From NCBI GenBank assembly GCA_000611775.1, contig KK106981.1, forward strand, positions 10,195,183 to 10,259,182: DNA of 64,000 nucleotides. The letters run 5' to 3'. The DNA is from Umbilicaria muhlenbergii (Eukaryota; Ascomycota; Lecanoromycetes; Umbilicariales; Umbilicariaceae). How positions within the stretch are numbered: the stretch's first letter is position 1; every line of letters starts with the position of its first letter. Below the pieces are notes generated by a model, which saw only the letters and a list, made by a program, of their open reading frames with translations, made no database searches and was not told the DNA's origin. A program made the translations under genes and the position numbers. This document shows positions 34,881 through 46,490 of the stretch, piece after piece.

Positions 34881-35058
34881 AGGATGAATCATAGAACTAG
34901 GCATCGTAGACATTGCGATATGTCGTATATTTTCCACCTAGAGTATGCTGCTAGCTATGCACCTTTTAATGCGCCCGTTACTGCGGTAGAGAATGCAAGA
35001 TTGTACACGCCACCATGCACCCTGATACTCCTCCCCGTGACGCTTTTGGTATTGTCAT

Positions 35059-36570
35059 CTACAGCTCCTGGATCTCGTCCTCATCGTCATGTTTGACATA
35101 GGGTTCGAGTCTCTCAACGAGGTCTTCGACGGTAAGATCCTCGCCCTCGTACTGCTGCTCCACCCCATTGAGCTGCTTGGGTGGGATCAATACGTTGCTG
35201 ACGACATGAATGACACCGTCCGTGGCGATGCCATCTTCAACAGTGACTGTCGCGAAGCCGTTGATCTTGATACTGATGATGCGGCCGTACCGTGCAACGT
35301 CAATGCTCAAGGAGCGATCTTCTAGAAGAGTTGGGAGATCCACCTGCGGAGAAAAGGTCAGTTTGGTTCCGACGTCAGGATACTAAAGATCTTACGTGGA
35401 AAAGTCCCTTGGGAATGTCAGCACTTTCCACGCTCTCGGCCTTGTAGTAAGCGTCCGAGTAGAGTGTGTGATTGGCCACCACATGGTATTCCAGGACGGC
35501 CTTGAGATATTTCTGGCCGTAAGTGCTGAAGAGGAAGGCATTGATTCTGGGGCCAAGCTTCTGGAACGCGAAGTTGGACGGGGCGAAAATAGTCCCTCCT
35601 ACATGGTTGGAAGTATTATTCAGGGGCTTGATAAGTCCGGTCTTGGTAAGTCCAAGCTCTAAGGTGCTGAATTCTCCAGGAAGCAGCTCAATGATCTTAA
35701 CAGCGTTTGGCGGCGGGACCAAGATGCTGTCGATGCCGTGGATGACGCCGTTGGTTCCGAACTGCACTGCCGTTAGAACATGGCTTATTGACTTCTGCCG
35801 GTGATGGTGCTTACGATATTGATGGCAACGACTCGGCTATAGAAGTTCACCGTCAAGCCTCTGAGACCAATGTTGGTGCTCAGTCTTTGAGGCTCTCCCC
35901 CGAGATGCTCGCCCTTGAGCAAGGTCGGGATGGTGTGAGACACGAGAACCCTGCCGGCCGGGTAGAAGTCGGATGAGACGTGGTATGTCAAGACCTTCTT
36001 CAAGAACTCTTTATCCGGCTTCGGAGCATGCTCCGGGATCTTTTCGAAGGCTTTGTCGGTGGGAGCGAAGACCGTATAGTTCGCTGCGGTTCCGTTGAGC
36101 AACTGAACCAGATCATCGTACTCGTTGATCAGCTTGGCAAGCTTGGTCGTGTACTTGCTCTCCGCAATCAGCTGGTACACAGTCATGTTCGGCTTGTGGT
36201 GGTGCCCATGGTGGCCGTGACGGCCGCGGTGGTCGTGATCGCCGTGCTTGCCGTGATCCTCACTGTCGGAATTCGCTGTGGCGAGCCAGGACTCTGCATC
36301 GAACGCTGTCTCCTCGACCTTTGAGATGATCCCTTCGCTGGTTTCAGAGGCAAGCTCGATAGCTTCGTCAAGAGCATTCTTCGTGCTCGATAAGACAGAG
36401 GAGAAGGTATCCTTAACATCACTGATGATTCGATCCTTGGATGGTAGATGATCGAAGATGGAGTCGGCTCTGTCGTGAGATTCGATGGCAACCTGGCTCA
36501 TGACCTGCTCATCGGGAATAACCAAGGCAGATGTAAGAGCCGCAAGCGGCAGAAGATGGGTGAACTTCAT
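35059..36570 (-). CDS. Secreted fasciclin (FAS1) domain protein
   Basis: Three exons (36570-35815, 35761-35396, 35343-35059) give 468 residues. A signal peptide is visible (MKFTHLLPLAALTSALVIP). After an acidic, helical linker comes a His-rich loop HGHHGHHHK at about 143, then two FAS1 domains. FAS1 domain 1 (about 155-300) has VYQLIAESKYTTKLAKLI and NYTVFAPTDKAFEKIP; domain 2 (about 310-440) has GTIFAPSNFAFQKLG and the YHVVANHTLYSD block. FAS1 proteins are cell-surface or wall adhesion proteins. No GPI signal is seen at the acidic C-terminus, so it is likely secreted or wall-bound. N-glycosylation sites occur (NMT, NGT, NYT, NNT, NHT). Confidence 0.92.
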
Positions 36571-37733
36571 GGTGTCTGGTAGTTGACAGTTGGTGGGTGG
36601 TAAAGGCTGTGGCACCTCGCGGATTATATGTTACGGTTGTAGGCGGCAGCTTTAGCTTACGAGTCGTTTCTATGACGCCTCTACCCAGCCGGCGCCCCGC
36701 GTTTTACCTTACCTTAGTTTTCGAGCGTAGCGTGTGTTGGCAGTTTGGCACTCGGATTGACCCCATGCATAGCGTTATCATCTTTGTATTCATTTGCCTT
36801 TCCAGCTTCATCATCTTCCTCTAACTGTCCATGCTACGATTAATTATCATGTCCATTGTTCATCATTTTCACTGATTTAATTGAAGTTGCCATCTTCGCT
36901 GCCTGTTCTGTCAGGGGCAAGCTTGCGTCATCACATTCATAATCGCGCATCCGCAGTCGGCGGAATTTGTAGCCGGCGGGGTAACAGGTGCACCATTTGG
37001 GGTCGGAGACACCCCTTTCGCAAATTAACTGTGAAGAGAAGCCAGCGTGGAGATGCCATAGGCTCTCAAGTTGCGAATATCGCACTTGCAAGTCTAGGCT
37101 GATGGATTCCGGCTTTCACTCTTGATGTGTTACCAAGAACCCGCACTGCCTGGTTCGGGCTGAGCTGTCACTCGAGGTGACGGGATGACCGGGCAGCGAG
37201 TCGTGCTTGGATTCCCGAGTTCCATCCAATCCTGGTGACCGCCAAAGTTGAGTCTGGCTCGTTCTACCAGTTATTGGAGCTGCAGTAGTAAAACGCAGGT
37301 TCTGATGGGCGATCACTCTGGCCTCTGCAAGGTACAATTACAGAGATCACCGGAGAGATGGCTCGTGATGCAGCGCAGCGCACAAGCTTTGGAAGCCAGT
37401 TAATGACATACCTAGCGTGAGCGGCAAGCAGCCATGCAAGCTCGGGGATTATTCTAGTTCGTGATTCTGGCCAATGGGATGCTCACACAGACCAGAATTC
37501 AGGAACAGCCCGGTCCGGCAAGGGAGAAACATGAAGATCGACCAAAGCTTGAATGACCATTTCCAGCACGTTGTAAGGTAGCTCCAAAACAGCCCCATTT
37601 CCTTCTGCCTCTCCTGTCTCCCACACCGACTATTTATCCTGAACACCTTACCCTCTTCCTGAACTCGAATTTCAACCCTACAATCAACAACCTCGTGAGA
37701 AAAGAAATCCTCAACTAATTGCAACTTCGCATC
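36571..37733. other. Divergent intergenic region FAS1 / GAD
   Basis: 1.2 kb between the divergent starts of the fasciclin and glutamate decarboxylase genes. I find no supported gene or repeat. The 120 bases before the decarboxylase ATG are pyrimidine-rich, as expected for a leader. Confidence 0.5.
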
Positions 37734-39796
37734 ATGGCTGGCCTTGCAAGACATGTACGAGTTCTCCTGTCCAACAAACGTCCTACATGCTCAAAATGTC
37801 CTAGGTTGATCCGGATGAGATCATCAAGACTCTTCACGATCATCCCGGTGAGGCTCACAAGCGTCACATCCATAGCAGTCGCTCTGTCAGCCAATCTACT
37901 CCATACTCTTCTCGCTATGCCACTCAGCAGGAGATATCGAAATTTAAGATTCCCCACGAAGGAGCGCCCGCAGATGCCGTCCATCAAATGCTCAAGGATG
38001 AGCTCGACCTCGATGGCAGGCCCAACCTGAACTTGGCAAGGTGAATTTAGGCAAACATATAAACCGGGGAGGTAGGAGCTGATGTACACTTTGCAGCTTC
38101 GTTGGAACGTACATGGAACGTGAAGCTGAGGCTCTTATGATCGAGAACATCTCTAAGAACATGTCGGACGCCGACGAGTACCCCGCGATGATGAACATGC
38201 ATTCCCGCTGCGTATCCATCATCTCTCATCTTTGGGGCGTGCAAAAAGGCGAGAGGGCTATCGGCACTGCCACTACGGGCTCTTCAGAGGCTATCCATTT
38301 GGGAGGCCTGGCCATGAAGCGCCGTTGGCAGGAAAAGAGACGTGCTGAAGGCAAGGACACTTCTAACCCAAACATAATAATGTAAGCTTGCCGCACCCCC
38401 GTCACAACACACTAAGGGGCTTTTCGGAAATAGGCATCTACTGATATACTGACAGGGGTGCCAATGCTCAGGTGGCTTTGGAGAAGTTCGCGAGGTAGAT
38501 AACCATCTAGAGGTCAAACGTGGTGTCCGATGCTGATCTCGCGTTCCCAGATACTTCGAGGTCGAAGCTAGGATCTTACCTGTTAGTGAGAAGAGCCTCC
38601 ACCGTCTAGGTCCGGACTTGGTTAAGGAGAACATCGACGAGAATACTATCGGTATATCCTTGCTGTTGGGTCGGTACGAGACCGGGCAGCGCTAATCCTC
38701 ACGTATAGGCGTTTTCGTAATTCTTGGTTCGACATATACTGGCCATTATGAGCCAGTGGAAGAGATTAGCAACATCCTCGACGAATTTGAGAAGAAAACC
38801 GGACACGACATCCCGATCCATGTCGATGCCGCCAGCGGTGGCTTTATTGCTCCTTTCACTTATGCTAAGGCGGGTGATCATAAATGGTGAGATCGATCAA
38901 GAATGAGGAACCTCCAGTCAGCAAGATATCTAACGCTACTCTCAGGAATTTCGAGCTTTCTCGGGTCAAGTCCATCAACACATCAGGACACAAATTCGGC
39001 CTAGTATACGCTGGAGTAGGGTGGATCATTTGGCGCGACGAGTCTTACCTTCCCAAGCATCTGGTCTTCGAACTTCACTACCTTGGAGGAACGGAAGAGT
39101 CCTACACCTTGAATTTCTCTCGACCTGGTGCGCAAATCATTGCGCAGTACTTCAACCTCATTCATCTTGGTTTCTCTGGCTACAGATCAATCATGGAGAA
39201 CTGCATGGCCAATGCTCGATTGTTGAGTAAAGCCTTGGAGGCCTCCGGCTGGTACGTTTGCGTCAGCGATATCCACCGCAAAAAGGGAGAGCATAGCTTC
39301 AAAGGTAAAGATGAAGTTGTCTTTGGCAAAGAGGACGAGACCAGTGCAGACTACAATGCTGGCTTGCCAGTGGTAGCGTTCCGTCTTTCGGACACATTCA
39401 AGAAAGATTACCCACACGTCAAGCAAGAGAGTGTCAGCACTCTTCTTCGTGTCAAGCAATACATCATTCCTAGTAAGCCTTCAAATCCTCCTTTCTCGTC
39501 GTCTACAGACTGCTGACGTGCAACAAGATTACCCACTCCCGCCGAACGAGGACAAGGTCGAGATTCTGCGCGTAGTGGTTCGCGAGTCCATGTCATTGGA
39601 TCTCCTGGACCGCTTAATATCCGACATCTTCGCAGTAACCCAGACTCTGATGGATACCGATGCAGTCGACCTTTCCGCATTCCAACCTGGGGCGTCAAGC
39701 ATAGAGAAGGAACACCAAAGCTCCGGTCACGACAGTCAAAACAAGCACAAGGCTAAAAGACCCATGAGCCACGGTGTGCACCGAAGCGTCTGTTAG
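37734..39796 (+). CDS. gad1: Glutamate decarboxylase
   Basis: Eight exons (37734-37754, 37805-38040, 38097-38381, 38456-38494, 38551-38651, 38709-38886, 38946-39472, 39528-39796) give 551 residues. The PLP enzyme turns glutamate to GABA and CO2, feeding the GABA shunt and acid or oxidative stress responses. The PLP lysine is Lys303 in INTSGHKFG. Other family blocks are [48 protein letters not shown] and [14 protein letters not shown]. The model starts with a 21-nt exon encoding MAGLARH. The C-terminus is a short Ser/Lys-rich tail; a plant-type calmodulin site is not evident. A GABA-type permease lies in the same window but 27 kb away. Confidence 0.95.
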
Positions 39797-40503
39797 TTTC
39801 GTGCATTGGGTAGGTAGGGGAAAGTACAATGTGCAGTAACCTTTGGAGTTGAGATGTAAAAGCGGAGGTGCAGAATGGCGACATATAGCATTGCATACTG
39901 GAATCACGTGAAGGTAACAAGACCATTCGATGCGCTCCAAAGTATATTCGATGCATTAATGTGAAGTAAGAGTATCGAACACAAGTCATGAATAGAGGGA
40001 AAACAGGCAGCATGGACACAACAAGTGGCAGTTGTCAGCTGGGGGGTCCCCTCAAGCACTTAGGATTCAAGACGGATTTTTAGCACCGGTCAATGCAGAG
40101 ATGGTGAAGCATAGTTGTAGATCTCTTGAGCAGGGTTCTAGATATCGCTTTCGCTGTTGTGATGTTAAGAGGGGCTCCCGGGGCAGCTGAAGACTGCCGC
40201 TTCTTTTGTCCACGCGCAACTCTGCTCGGTACTCTTACTTTACCTTGCATTGGAGTCTCGGTGTGAATGATGTGTTATCTGAGAGTTCGTAATCATTTGA
40301 AGGTGAATCAAACCTTGGTACTCCGCATTCGTAAGGCATCTCAATTCACGTGCCGATAGCGATAAGAAAGCTTATTGGAGTGCCTCCAACTCACCCTCAT
40401 CCTCTCTCTTCCCTTCCTCACCCTCGCCCTCACCCTTAACAGCAACAGTGCATCCAATCGAGACACAGGACTCTTGAAACCCTTCTTTCGTCCACAACAC
40501 AAT
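39797..40503. other. Intergenic region
   Basis: Between the stop of glutamate decarboxylase and the acyl-protein thioesterase start. No gene seen. The last 130 bases are C/T-rich leader-like sequence. Confidence 0.5.
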
Positions 40504-41669
40504 ATGGCAGGTCCAGCAGCACTTGTGGTGCCAGCGCTGAAGAAGCATACGGCCACTGTTATCATGGCGCATGGCCTTGGGGACAGGTAATGCTCCCCTG
40601 GAGGACCTCGTTCGACGGACAGCTCTAACTTAGCATCTTCTAGCGGAGCAGGCTGGTATGTCGACGTGCATTCGTCAACACCCTTCTGACAAGCCATTAA
40701 CAACACCCTTCAGGGTGAGCCTTGCTGAGAATTGGCGGAGGAGGGGGAAGTTCGAGGAGGTGGCTTTCATCTTTCCAAACGCCCCGACCATTCCTATTAC
40801 GGTGGTACGTCTCATGCTGATCATATCACCTACGAAATTGAGGGGGAAATGCAAGGGAGAGTATCCACGAGTGTTACAGTAGGAGGAGGGACATGTGATG
40901 TTTGAGGAACTGTGTCGGGTCGAAATCGTTGTTGGCGGACTGCAGGCTTTTGGCAAGCCCTTCGGGAGCACGCCAAGTATCTATTTCGATGCTGACGAGC
41001 CTCGCAACTAGAACTTCGGGATGCATATGCCAGGATGGTATGATATCGTACGACCCCGAGATACAGTCATTAAGCCCTATTTCAATCCCCTCCCACAAAA
41101 AATGACGCTAATCTGTATGAAGACTACGTTCAGCGAGCTCGCTCAAGCCCACGATGAACCCGGCATTCTGAAATCGCGCGAGTACTTCAACTCCCTCATC
41201 AAAGCCGAAACAGAGAAAGGCATTCCTTCCACCCGCATTGTCCTTGGTGGTTTCTCGCAAGGCGGAGCAATTTCCCTCTTTACTGGTTTGACGTGTCCAA
41301 CGAAACTCGCCGGCATCTTCAGTCTTTCAGGCTATCTGCTCATGCAGGGCAAAATTAAGGGGCTGATACCAGCGGAGAACCCGAATAAAGATACCCCGAT
41401 CTTCATGGCGCACGGAGACAAGGATCAAGTGGTCAGATACGAATGGGGTCAAAAGACGGCGCAGATATTGAAGGACTGGGATTGGAAGGTCGATTTCAAA
41501 ACGTACAAGTACGTATTGATCCTCACTACGAGGTTAGGCCGTAACGGATCGCTAACAACAAACCAGGGACTTGGTGCATTCGGCAGATCCGGAGGAGATT
41601 GATGACTTGGAGGCGTACCTGAAGGAGAGGCTACCACCTCTGGCTCAGGAAGCGCCTTCAGGTTCATGA
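40504..41669 (+). CDS. apt1: Acyl-protein thioesterase 1
   Basis: Six exons (40504-40586, 40644-40655, 40714-40804, 41012-41047, 41123-41508, 41567-41669) give 236 residues. The enzyme removes palmitate from S-acylated proteins such as Ras or G-alpha and also hydrolyses lysophospholipids. It is an alpha/beta hydrolase. The catalytic Ser119 sits in GGFSQGG, Asp175 in AHGDKDQVV and His207 in DLVHS, all at the spacing known for the family. Exon 2 is a 12-nt microexon encoding part of SGAGW, and exon 4 is only 36 nt (NFGMHMPGWYDI). Missing either would remove conserved active-site loops. Confidence 0.95.
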
Positions 41670-42108
41670 CTAGGTATCGGCAAATCGGTTGATGGTCATC
41701 CTGTCGCCGTTTTACTATCAACAATCGTCCTAGTAGTGGCCGCTTTTGCAAACATCAGGAGGAGAAGGATTGCCAGAGCATCACGCACTCCAAAAAGGTA
41801 TTGAGGCCGCCGTTGGCTGGCGACTCGGCTTTACCTTGGTTATACACGGCAATGATTCAAAGGAAGTTGCATTGGTTATCTGCAGGACCTACTGATATGG
41901 AAGCTGCATTAGATTCAATAGAAATCAGCCGTGGTAGAAGACTCCAAGTTCATGCATTCATAAATGCTCACCTGACCGTACTTTCGTAGTGTGTTGGTAG
42001 TTGCCCGAATTACCGACAGCATGACCAAAACGCAGTGATCCCACGCGTCGTTAACACCCGGACAACATGACGCAGTACTCTACCTCCTAAAAAATTGATC
42101 TCGTCTTC
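41670..42108. other. Intergenic region
   Basis: Between the thioesterase stop and the POP1 start, both on the plus strand. No gene or repeat seen. Confidence 0.5.
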
Positions 42109-44893
42109 ATGGCACAAACTCCCTCTCTGAAGCGCAAACAACCTGCCTCGGCCATTGGTAATACCGCTCCAAAGCGTGCCAAAGTCTCCAATGCCCGCAC
42201 AATTCTCGCGCAGACGTCCGACAAAGCTCTTTCCAAAAATGGCGACCTTGACGTGTCCGCCTTCGTCAAGGCACGCGAGTATGAGATCAGAGCCCTGGAA
42301 GCTAGCATGGGCAACTCGAAAAAGGCATTGACAACGAGGGCTTTTCAGCAGGTGCCCAGGAACTTGAGGAGAAGGACTGCGAGTCACAATGTGAAGAAGG
42401 TACCAATGAGGTTGCGGGCCAGGGCGGCGAAGGAGGTTAGTCATGATACTGTGTTGCTGGCTCCAATGCGGCTCGAGCCCAAGATTAAGGGGCAGGGAGT
42501 ACTATAGGTTATCTCAGAGCGATGCTGATGGTGTGGCATGGGCAAAGATGAGAGAGGATAACACACCAACCGTTACCTCGCGTCGAAGGCAACCAACGCC
42601 GCACATGCGTCTACGCCTCGAGACTGCGAAGCGCCTACAGAAGCTGGGAGCTCGAGCCAAGGCTAAGAAGAAAGCTGCTTCTGAAGCAGGGCAGGCACCT
42701 GGCGAGACAGACAAGATCCCCATTACGCCCAGACCACCCCGAATCAAGAAGGGCTTGCTCAGTAAACCCCCGAAACCGCAGTCCAAATTTCGGAAAAGGC
42801 AGATCCACAAGTCTTGGCTTCCTACGCATCTATACCATGCTAAAAGAGCACACATGACGCTTCCGAAAGAGCCATTGTGGCGTTTTGCTATCCCCTTGAC
42901 ACCGACAGAGAAGAGTTACAGGGCCACACACCGGGCAATTGGTGCAAGGGGATGTATAGCGTGGGACATGAGCTACATGGGCACTATTGGCGTGGAAGGT
43001 GCTGAAGCTAGTCTGATGGGGCTTTTGAGCGCGATGGGCCTTGGAGACGATATGGCGAAAGGGAGAAAGGGAGAAAAGTGGCGGAAGGGTACAAGGGCAT
43101 GGGAAGGATGGTTGAGGACCAGGGATGGAGAGCAACGGGCGCTTGCGCCAGTGAGCATTATCTGGTGTGCGTCGAGGGAGGTGAATGCTGTCACTATGGA
43201 CGGCACAGGAGAAGACCAAGGAAGGCGGAAAGAGAAGAGGCAGTTGTTTGTTAGAGTGCAACCATCCGCGTTTCTACAGCTGTGGAATGAGGTGCTCAAA
43301 GTGGCCAAGATTCAACACCCACCTGCAATGGTCGAAGATCTACGATTCGAACTTGGGAGCATTGAGGTTACTGGACCAGGATCTACGGAGGCTCTTATCG
43401 GGGCTCTGAAACCGGTAGAAGCAAAGGATGAGGGCGATAGAGCTGCTGATAGCCCTGCTCGGATCTGGTCCTCGCTCGGGTCAATCACAAACCCAGCATC
43501 TTTACCTGCAAACGTTGTCCTGGGCTTTGATGTCTCCGACCCTCGTCTTCATCATCCGCCGCGTACGGTACCGCAGCCTAAGACAGCCAACGACGGCGAT
43601 GATCTATTACAGATTCTTTCTACTTGGCCACCTGATTCCACCCAGTCAGCTCCAGCCTTGTTCGATCGTACTGCACGATTTACAGCCTCACGCTGCGTAC
43701 CCAGTCAGAAATCCATCAACCGACGCAAAGGCGATGCTCTGCCAGGGACATACGCAGCCTCCCTTCCCACGGACCCGAAAATACCAGTATTGCTCGTTGC
43801 ATCACGCCCCGGAACCGCGTCAGGTCAGGGTTCATGGACACTTCTTCTTCCTTGGAAATGTGTCCTCCCCGTGTGGTACTCGCTGATACATTATCCACTA
43901 TCTTCAGGAGGTAATCCACGATTTGGCGGTCTGCGAGAGAAGAGACAAATTGCTTTCGAACAAGGCGTGCCGTGGTTCCCAGGTGACTATCCCGGTACCG
44001 CGGCAGGGTGGGGATGGGAACTCACGGAGCAAGAAAAGCGGAAAGCGGAGTGGGAGAAGAGACCCAAGGGAAAGAGAATCGAGTGGGATAGTCTGGATTT
44101 AGGTCAAGGCAGGAAAGGTGAGATTGGACGAGGCTGGGCTTGTGACTGGGAGCGACTATTCCAGGGGCCGCCGGCGACGATCGCCGAGGATTCAACTAAC
44201 AACACAATTACTACCGGCGACGCAGAAGCGCCCGTTACCACAGCACCAGCAGCGTCCACCTCCACGCCGGCAGATACGAAGCCCCCCGCACCGGCACCAA
44301 TCCCCCCACCTCTACCCATCCACCACCTCCCCTCCCCACTCGCCACCCAGCTCCTCAAATCCCCCGCATCCGCCCCCCTGCCAGCCGCCCTCTCAACCTC
44401 CCTCACAACCATAAAATTCAGCCTCCTCACCCGCGGCACCCCCACCCCCTGCGCCCGCATCTACCGCCTCCCCACCCGCAACCCCCCCCTCCGCACCCAA
44501 TGGCTCGCCCTCGCCCCCTCCCACCCCTCCTCTAAACCCACAAAGCCCAACCACACCACCCACGCACCGCCGCTCCCCCTATCCGCGCCCCCGCACCTCC
44601 GTCGCCAACACCTCGCTTCGTCGCTTCTATCCCCGAATCCTGGCAGGGGGGGTAAAGATAAAAAGGAGGTGCCACAAGCCGGCGACCCGGAATATCCGGT
44701 TGTGCCCGGGGAGGAAGATCTGATTGGGTTTGTGACGACGGGGAATTTTCATCTGGGCGAGGGGAGGGGGGCGGGGGTCGGGTGTGTTGCTTTGGCTAAG
44801 GTGGCCGGGGAGACGGGGAGGGAGGGGAGGTTGTGTGTGGTTCGGGAGGCGGGAGTGGGGGTGGGGAGGTTGGCGAGGTGGGAGGTTGTTTAG
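42109..44893 (+). CDS. pop1: RNase P/MRP subunit POP1
   Basis: Two exons (42109-42435, 42548-44893) give 890 residues. Pop1 is the largest protein of RNase P and RNase MRP, which process pre-tRNA and pre-rRNA in the nucleus. The N-terminal POP1 domain is clear: DVSAFVKAREYEIRALEASM, RAFQQVPRNLRRRTASHNVK and, after the intron, the Arg-rich MRLRLETAKRLQK block and WLPTHLYHAKRAHM. The POPLD region includes GQGSWTLLLPWKCVLPVWYS and FPGDYPGTAAGWGW. The C-terminal part contains an Ala/Pro/Thr-rich insert (about 690-760) and ends with DLIGFVTTGNFHLGEGRG. The intron has a GTTAGT donor. Coding composition changes sharply near 44640. Confidence 0.95.
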
Positions 44894-46490
44894 CGGGGGA
44901 AGGGGAGGGGGGGAATAACGGCGGAGTGAGGGCCGGGTGTGGAGGAGGGACGTCGAGGGGATTTGGGGCGGTGGGGTGGTGATGGTGGTGGATAGCGGGA
45001 TCTTGGGAGGGGAAGGTGGGAGTGCGGTGCCTTGACTTTGACGCGTCGGCATCTGCGCAGTCGAGACTCTCTTCCGGGATTCGGGTATGAGAGCTAGCGA
45101 CGAGCTGGGCTCTCTGCGGCAAGGCATACGCTGAGATTGTCTATCTGGACTCACTCTCTTCGTCATCATTGCTTTCATCATCAATGCTGATGAGGTCGGC
45201 GTGACGCGGTATACCCCTTATCGCAGGCATCTGAGACATAGCACTAGCGCTTTCAGTCCTACTCAACCACCCCTCTAGCAGTCCCAGCCTGCTCCTCCGC
45301 TGCTCCCACAAGACAAGAAAAGCGCCCTTGGACCTGCAATGACTCCACAGTCTTCCTCGCCTGTAAGTGGCGCATACGTGGGGCAAGATGCGGTGGTTCT
45401 GCTGCGTAGACGAACGAGCTTCGGGGCTGTCTGTCCTTCGCTGCCGGGAGGGTTTTTTGGAGGGTTCATGCTCCCATGCTCCCTCCCTGTGACCTGGAAC
45501 ATCAGTCTTCTGCGCATCTTTTGGTTCCGTCGATTAAAAAACCGCAGTCGATGAGACTCCTGTTTCGTCAATGGTTGCTTGCTAGCTTGGTCTGGGCTGA
45601 GGATCGGAGTCCCAGGCCGGTCTGTTCCTCGTCTATGGCAGTGCGGACGTGCAGATGGTACTCTTGTTGCAGATTGTGGAGGTGCGCGTCCAAGGTGTGG
45701 ATGGAGACGTGCGCATCGGCGTGGATGGTAGCAGCGATGGCCTGTGTAGTGTGTATGTCCTTGAAAACCTACAAAAGTCTGCCGTCCGAGGCTCCCTTTG
45801 TACCCTCCGGAAATTACACGTGTGAAGTAGGAAAGGGAGTAGCTAGTCTTAGGGACAGGGTCATGAAGTAATTAGGTGCTTCATGAAGTAAGTGAGTTGC
45901 TTCACAAAAGAAGTGAATCCACTTCACCACACGCGGTTGTTGTTCACCTTCAACACTCAAAAATCAACATCCCTGAAGGTCCCTGGAGCGGCACATGAGC
46001 GGTAAGAAATTAGAATATGTGTAGTCAAAAGCAATTCTAGCTCAACATCACAGCCTGCAATACTTTGTTTGTGAATTCTGTAGCATAAATCTGAAGTGAT
46101 AGAGATGAACTTGAAGATCATCCTACCAGTCTATTCGTTTTATCCTATCTTACTTGGTTCAACTTTATTTCATTCAACATTTCTCAACCCTGCTGTATTG
46201 CCCTACTTCCACTCATAATATCTACTCCGATACTCCAAGTTATGATAAATAGGGTCTGAGCCGTCTCACGTATTGAGATTTCAGCAGAAAGCAGACAATT
46301 ACGTTTCAAGCATGGTAAACATTGCGCGAGCTCACCATCACTTGAAAGTTTTATCTCAGACTATGTACACTAACCGCGACTATCATGTACTTGGAGTCCA
46401 AGAACTAACATCAACAGCTAGCCATCCAGGCCAAGCATACCGTGCCATCCATTTCGCCGAAGCAAAGCAGCATGCACAATCGGCCACTGC
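44894..46490. other. Intergenic stretch, one weak gene candidate
   Basis: This holds a possible small minus-strand gene (45141-45790, listed separately) and an AT-rich part at 45840-46270. Near 45862-45935 the words CTTCATGAAGTAA and GAAGTGAATCCACTTC recur in direct and inverted form, perhaps a decayed short repeat. Nothing else is supported. Confidence 0.4.
45141..45790 (-). CDS. Possible small disordered protein
   Basis: Two protein-like blocks lie on the minus strand. One (about 45765-45590) follows a TAG|GTTTTC acceptor-like site and reads as a His-rich helical segment (HVSIHTLDAHLHNLQQEYH). The other (about 45540-45141) is charged and ends in the acidic tail ISIDDESNDDEESESR. They are in different frames, which would require an intron between about 45590 and 45545. 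I do not recognise a family, have no convincing start, and rate this weakly. Confidence 0.25.

Noticed and set aside
9138-39796. GABA metabolism cluster (permease plus glutamate decarboxylase)
   Set aside because: The two genes are 27 kb apart with many unrelated genes between them, and the permease substrate is not known.
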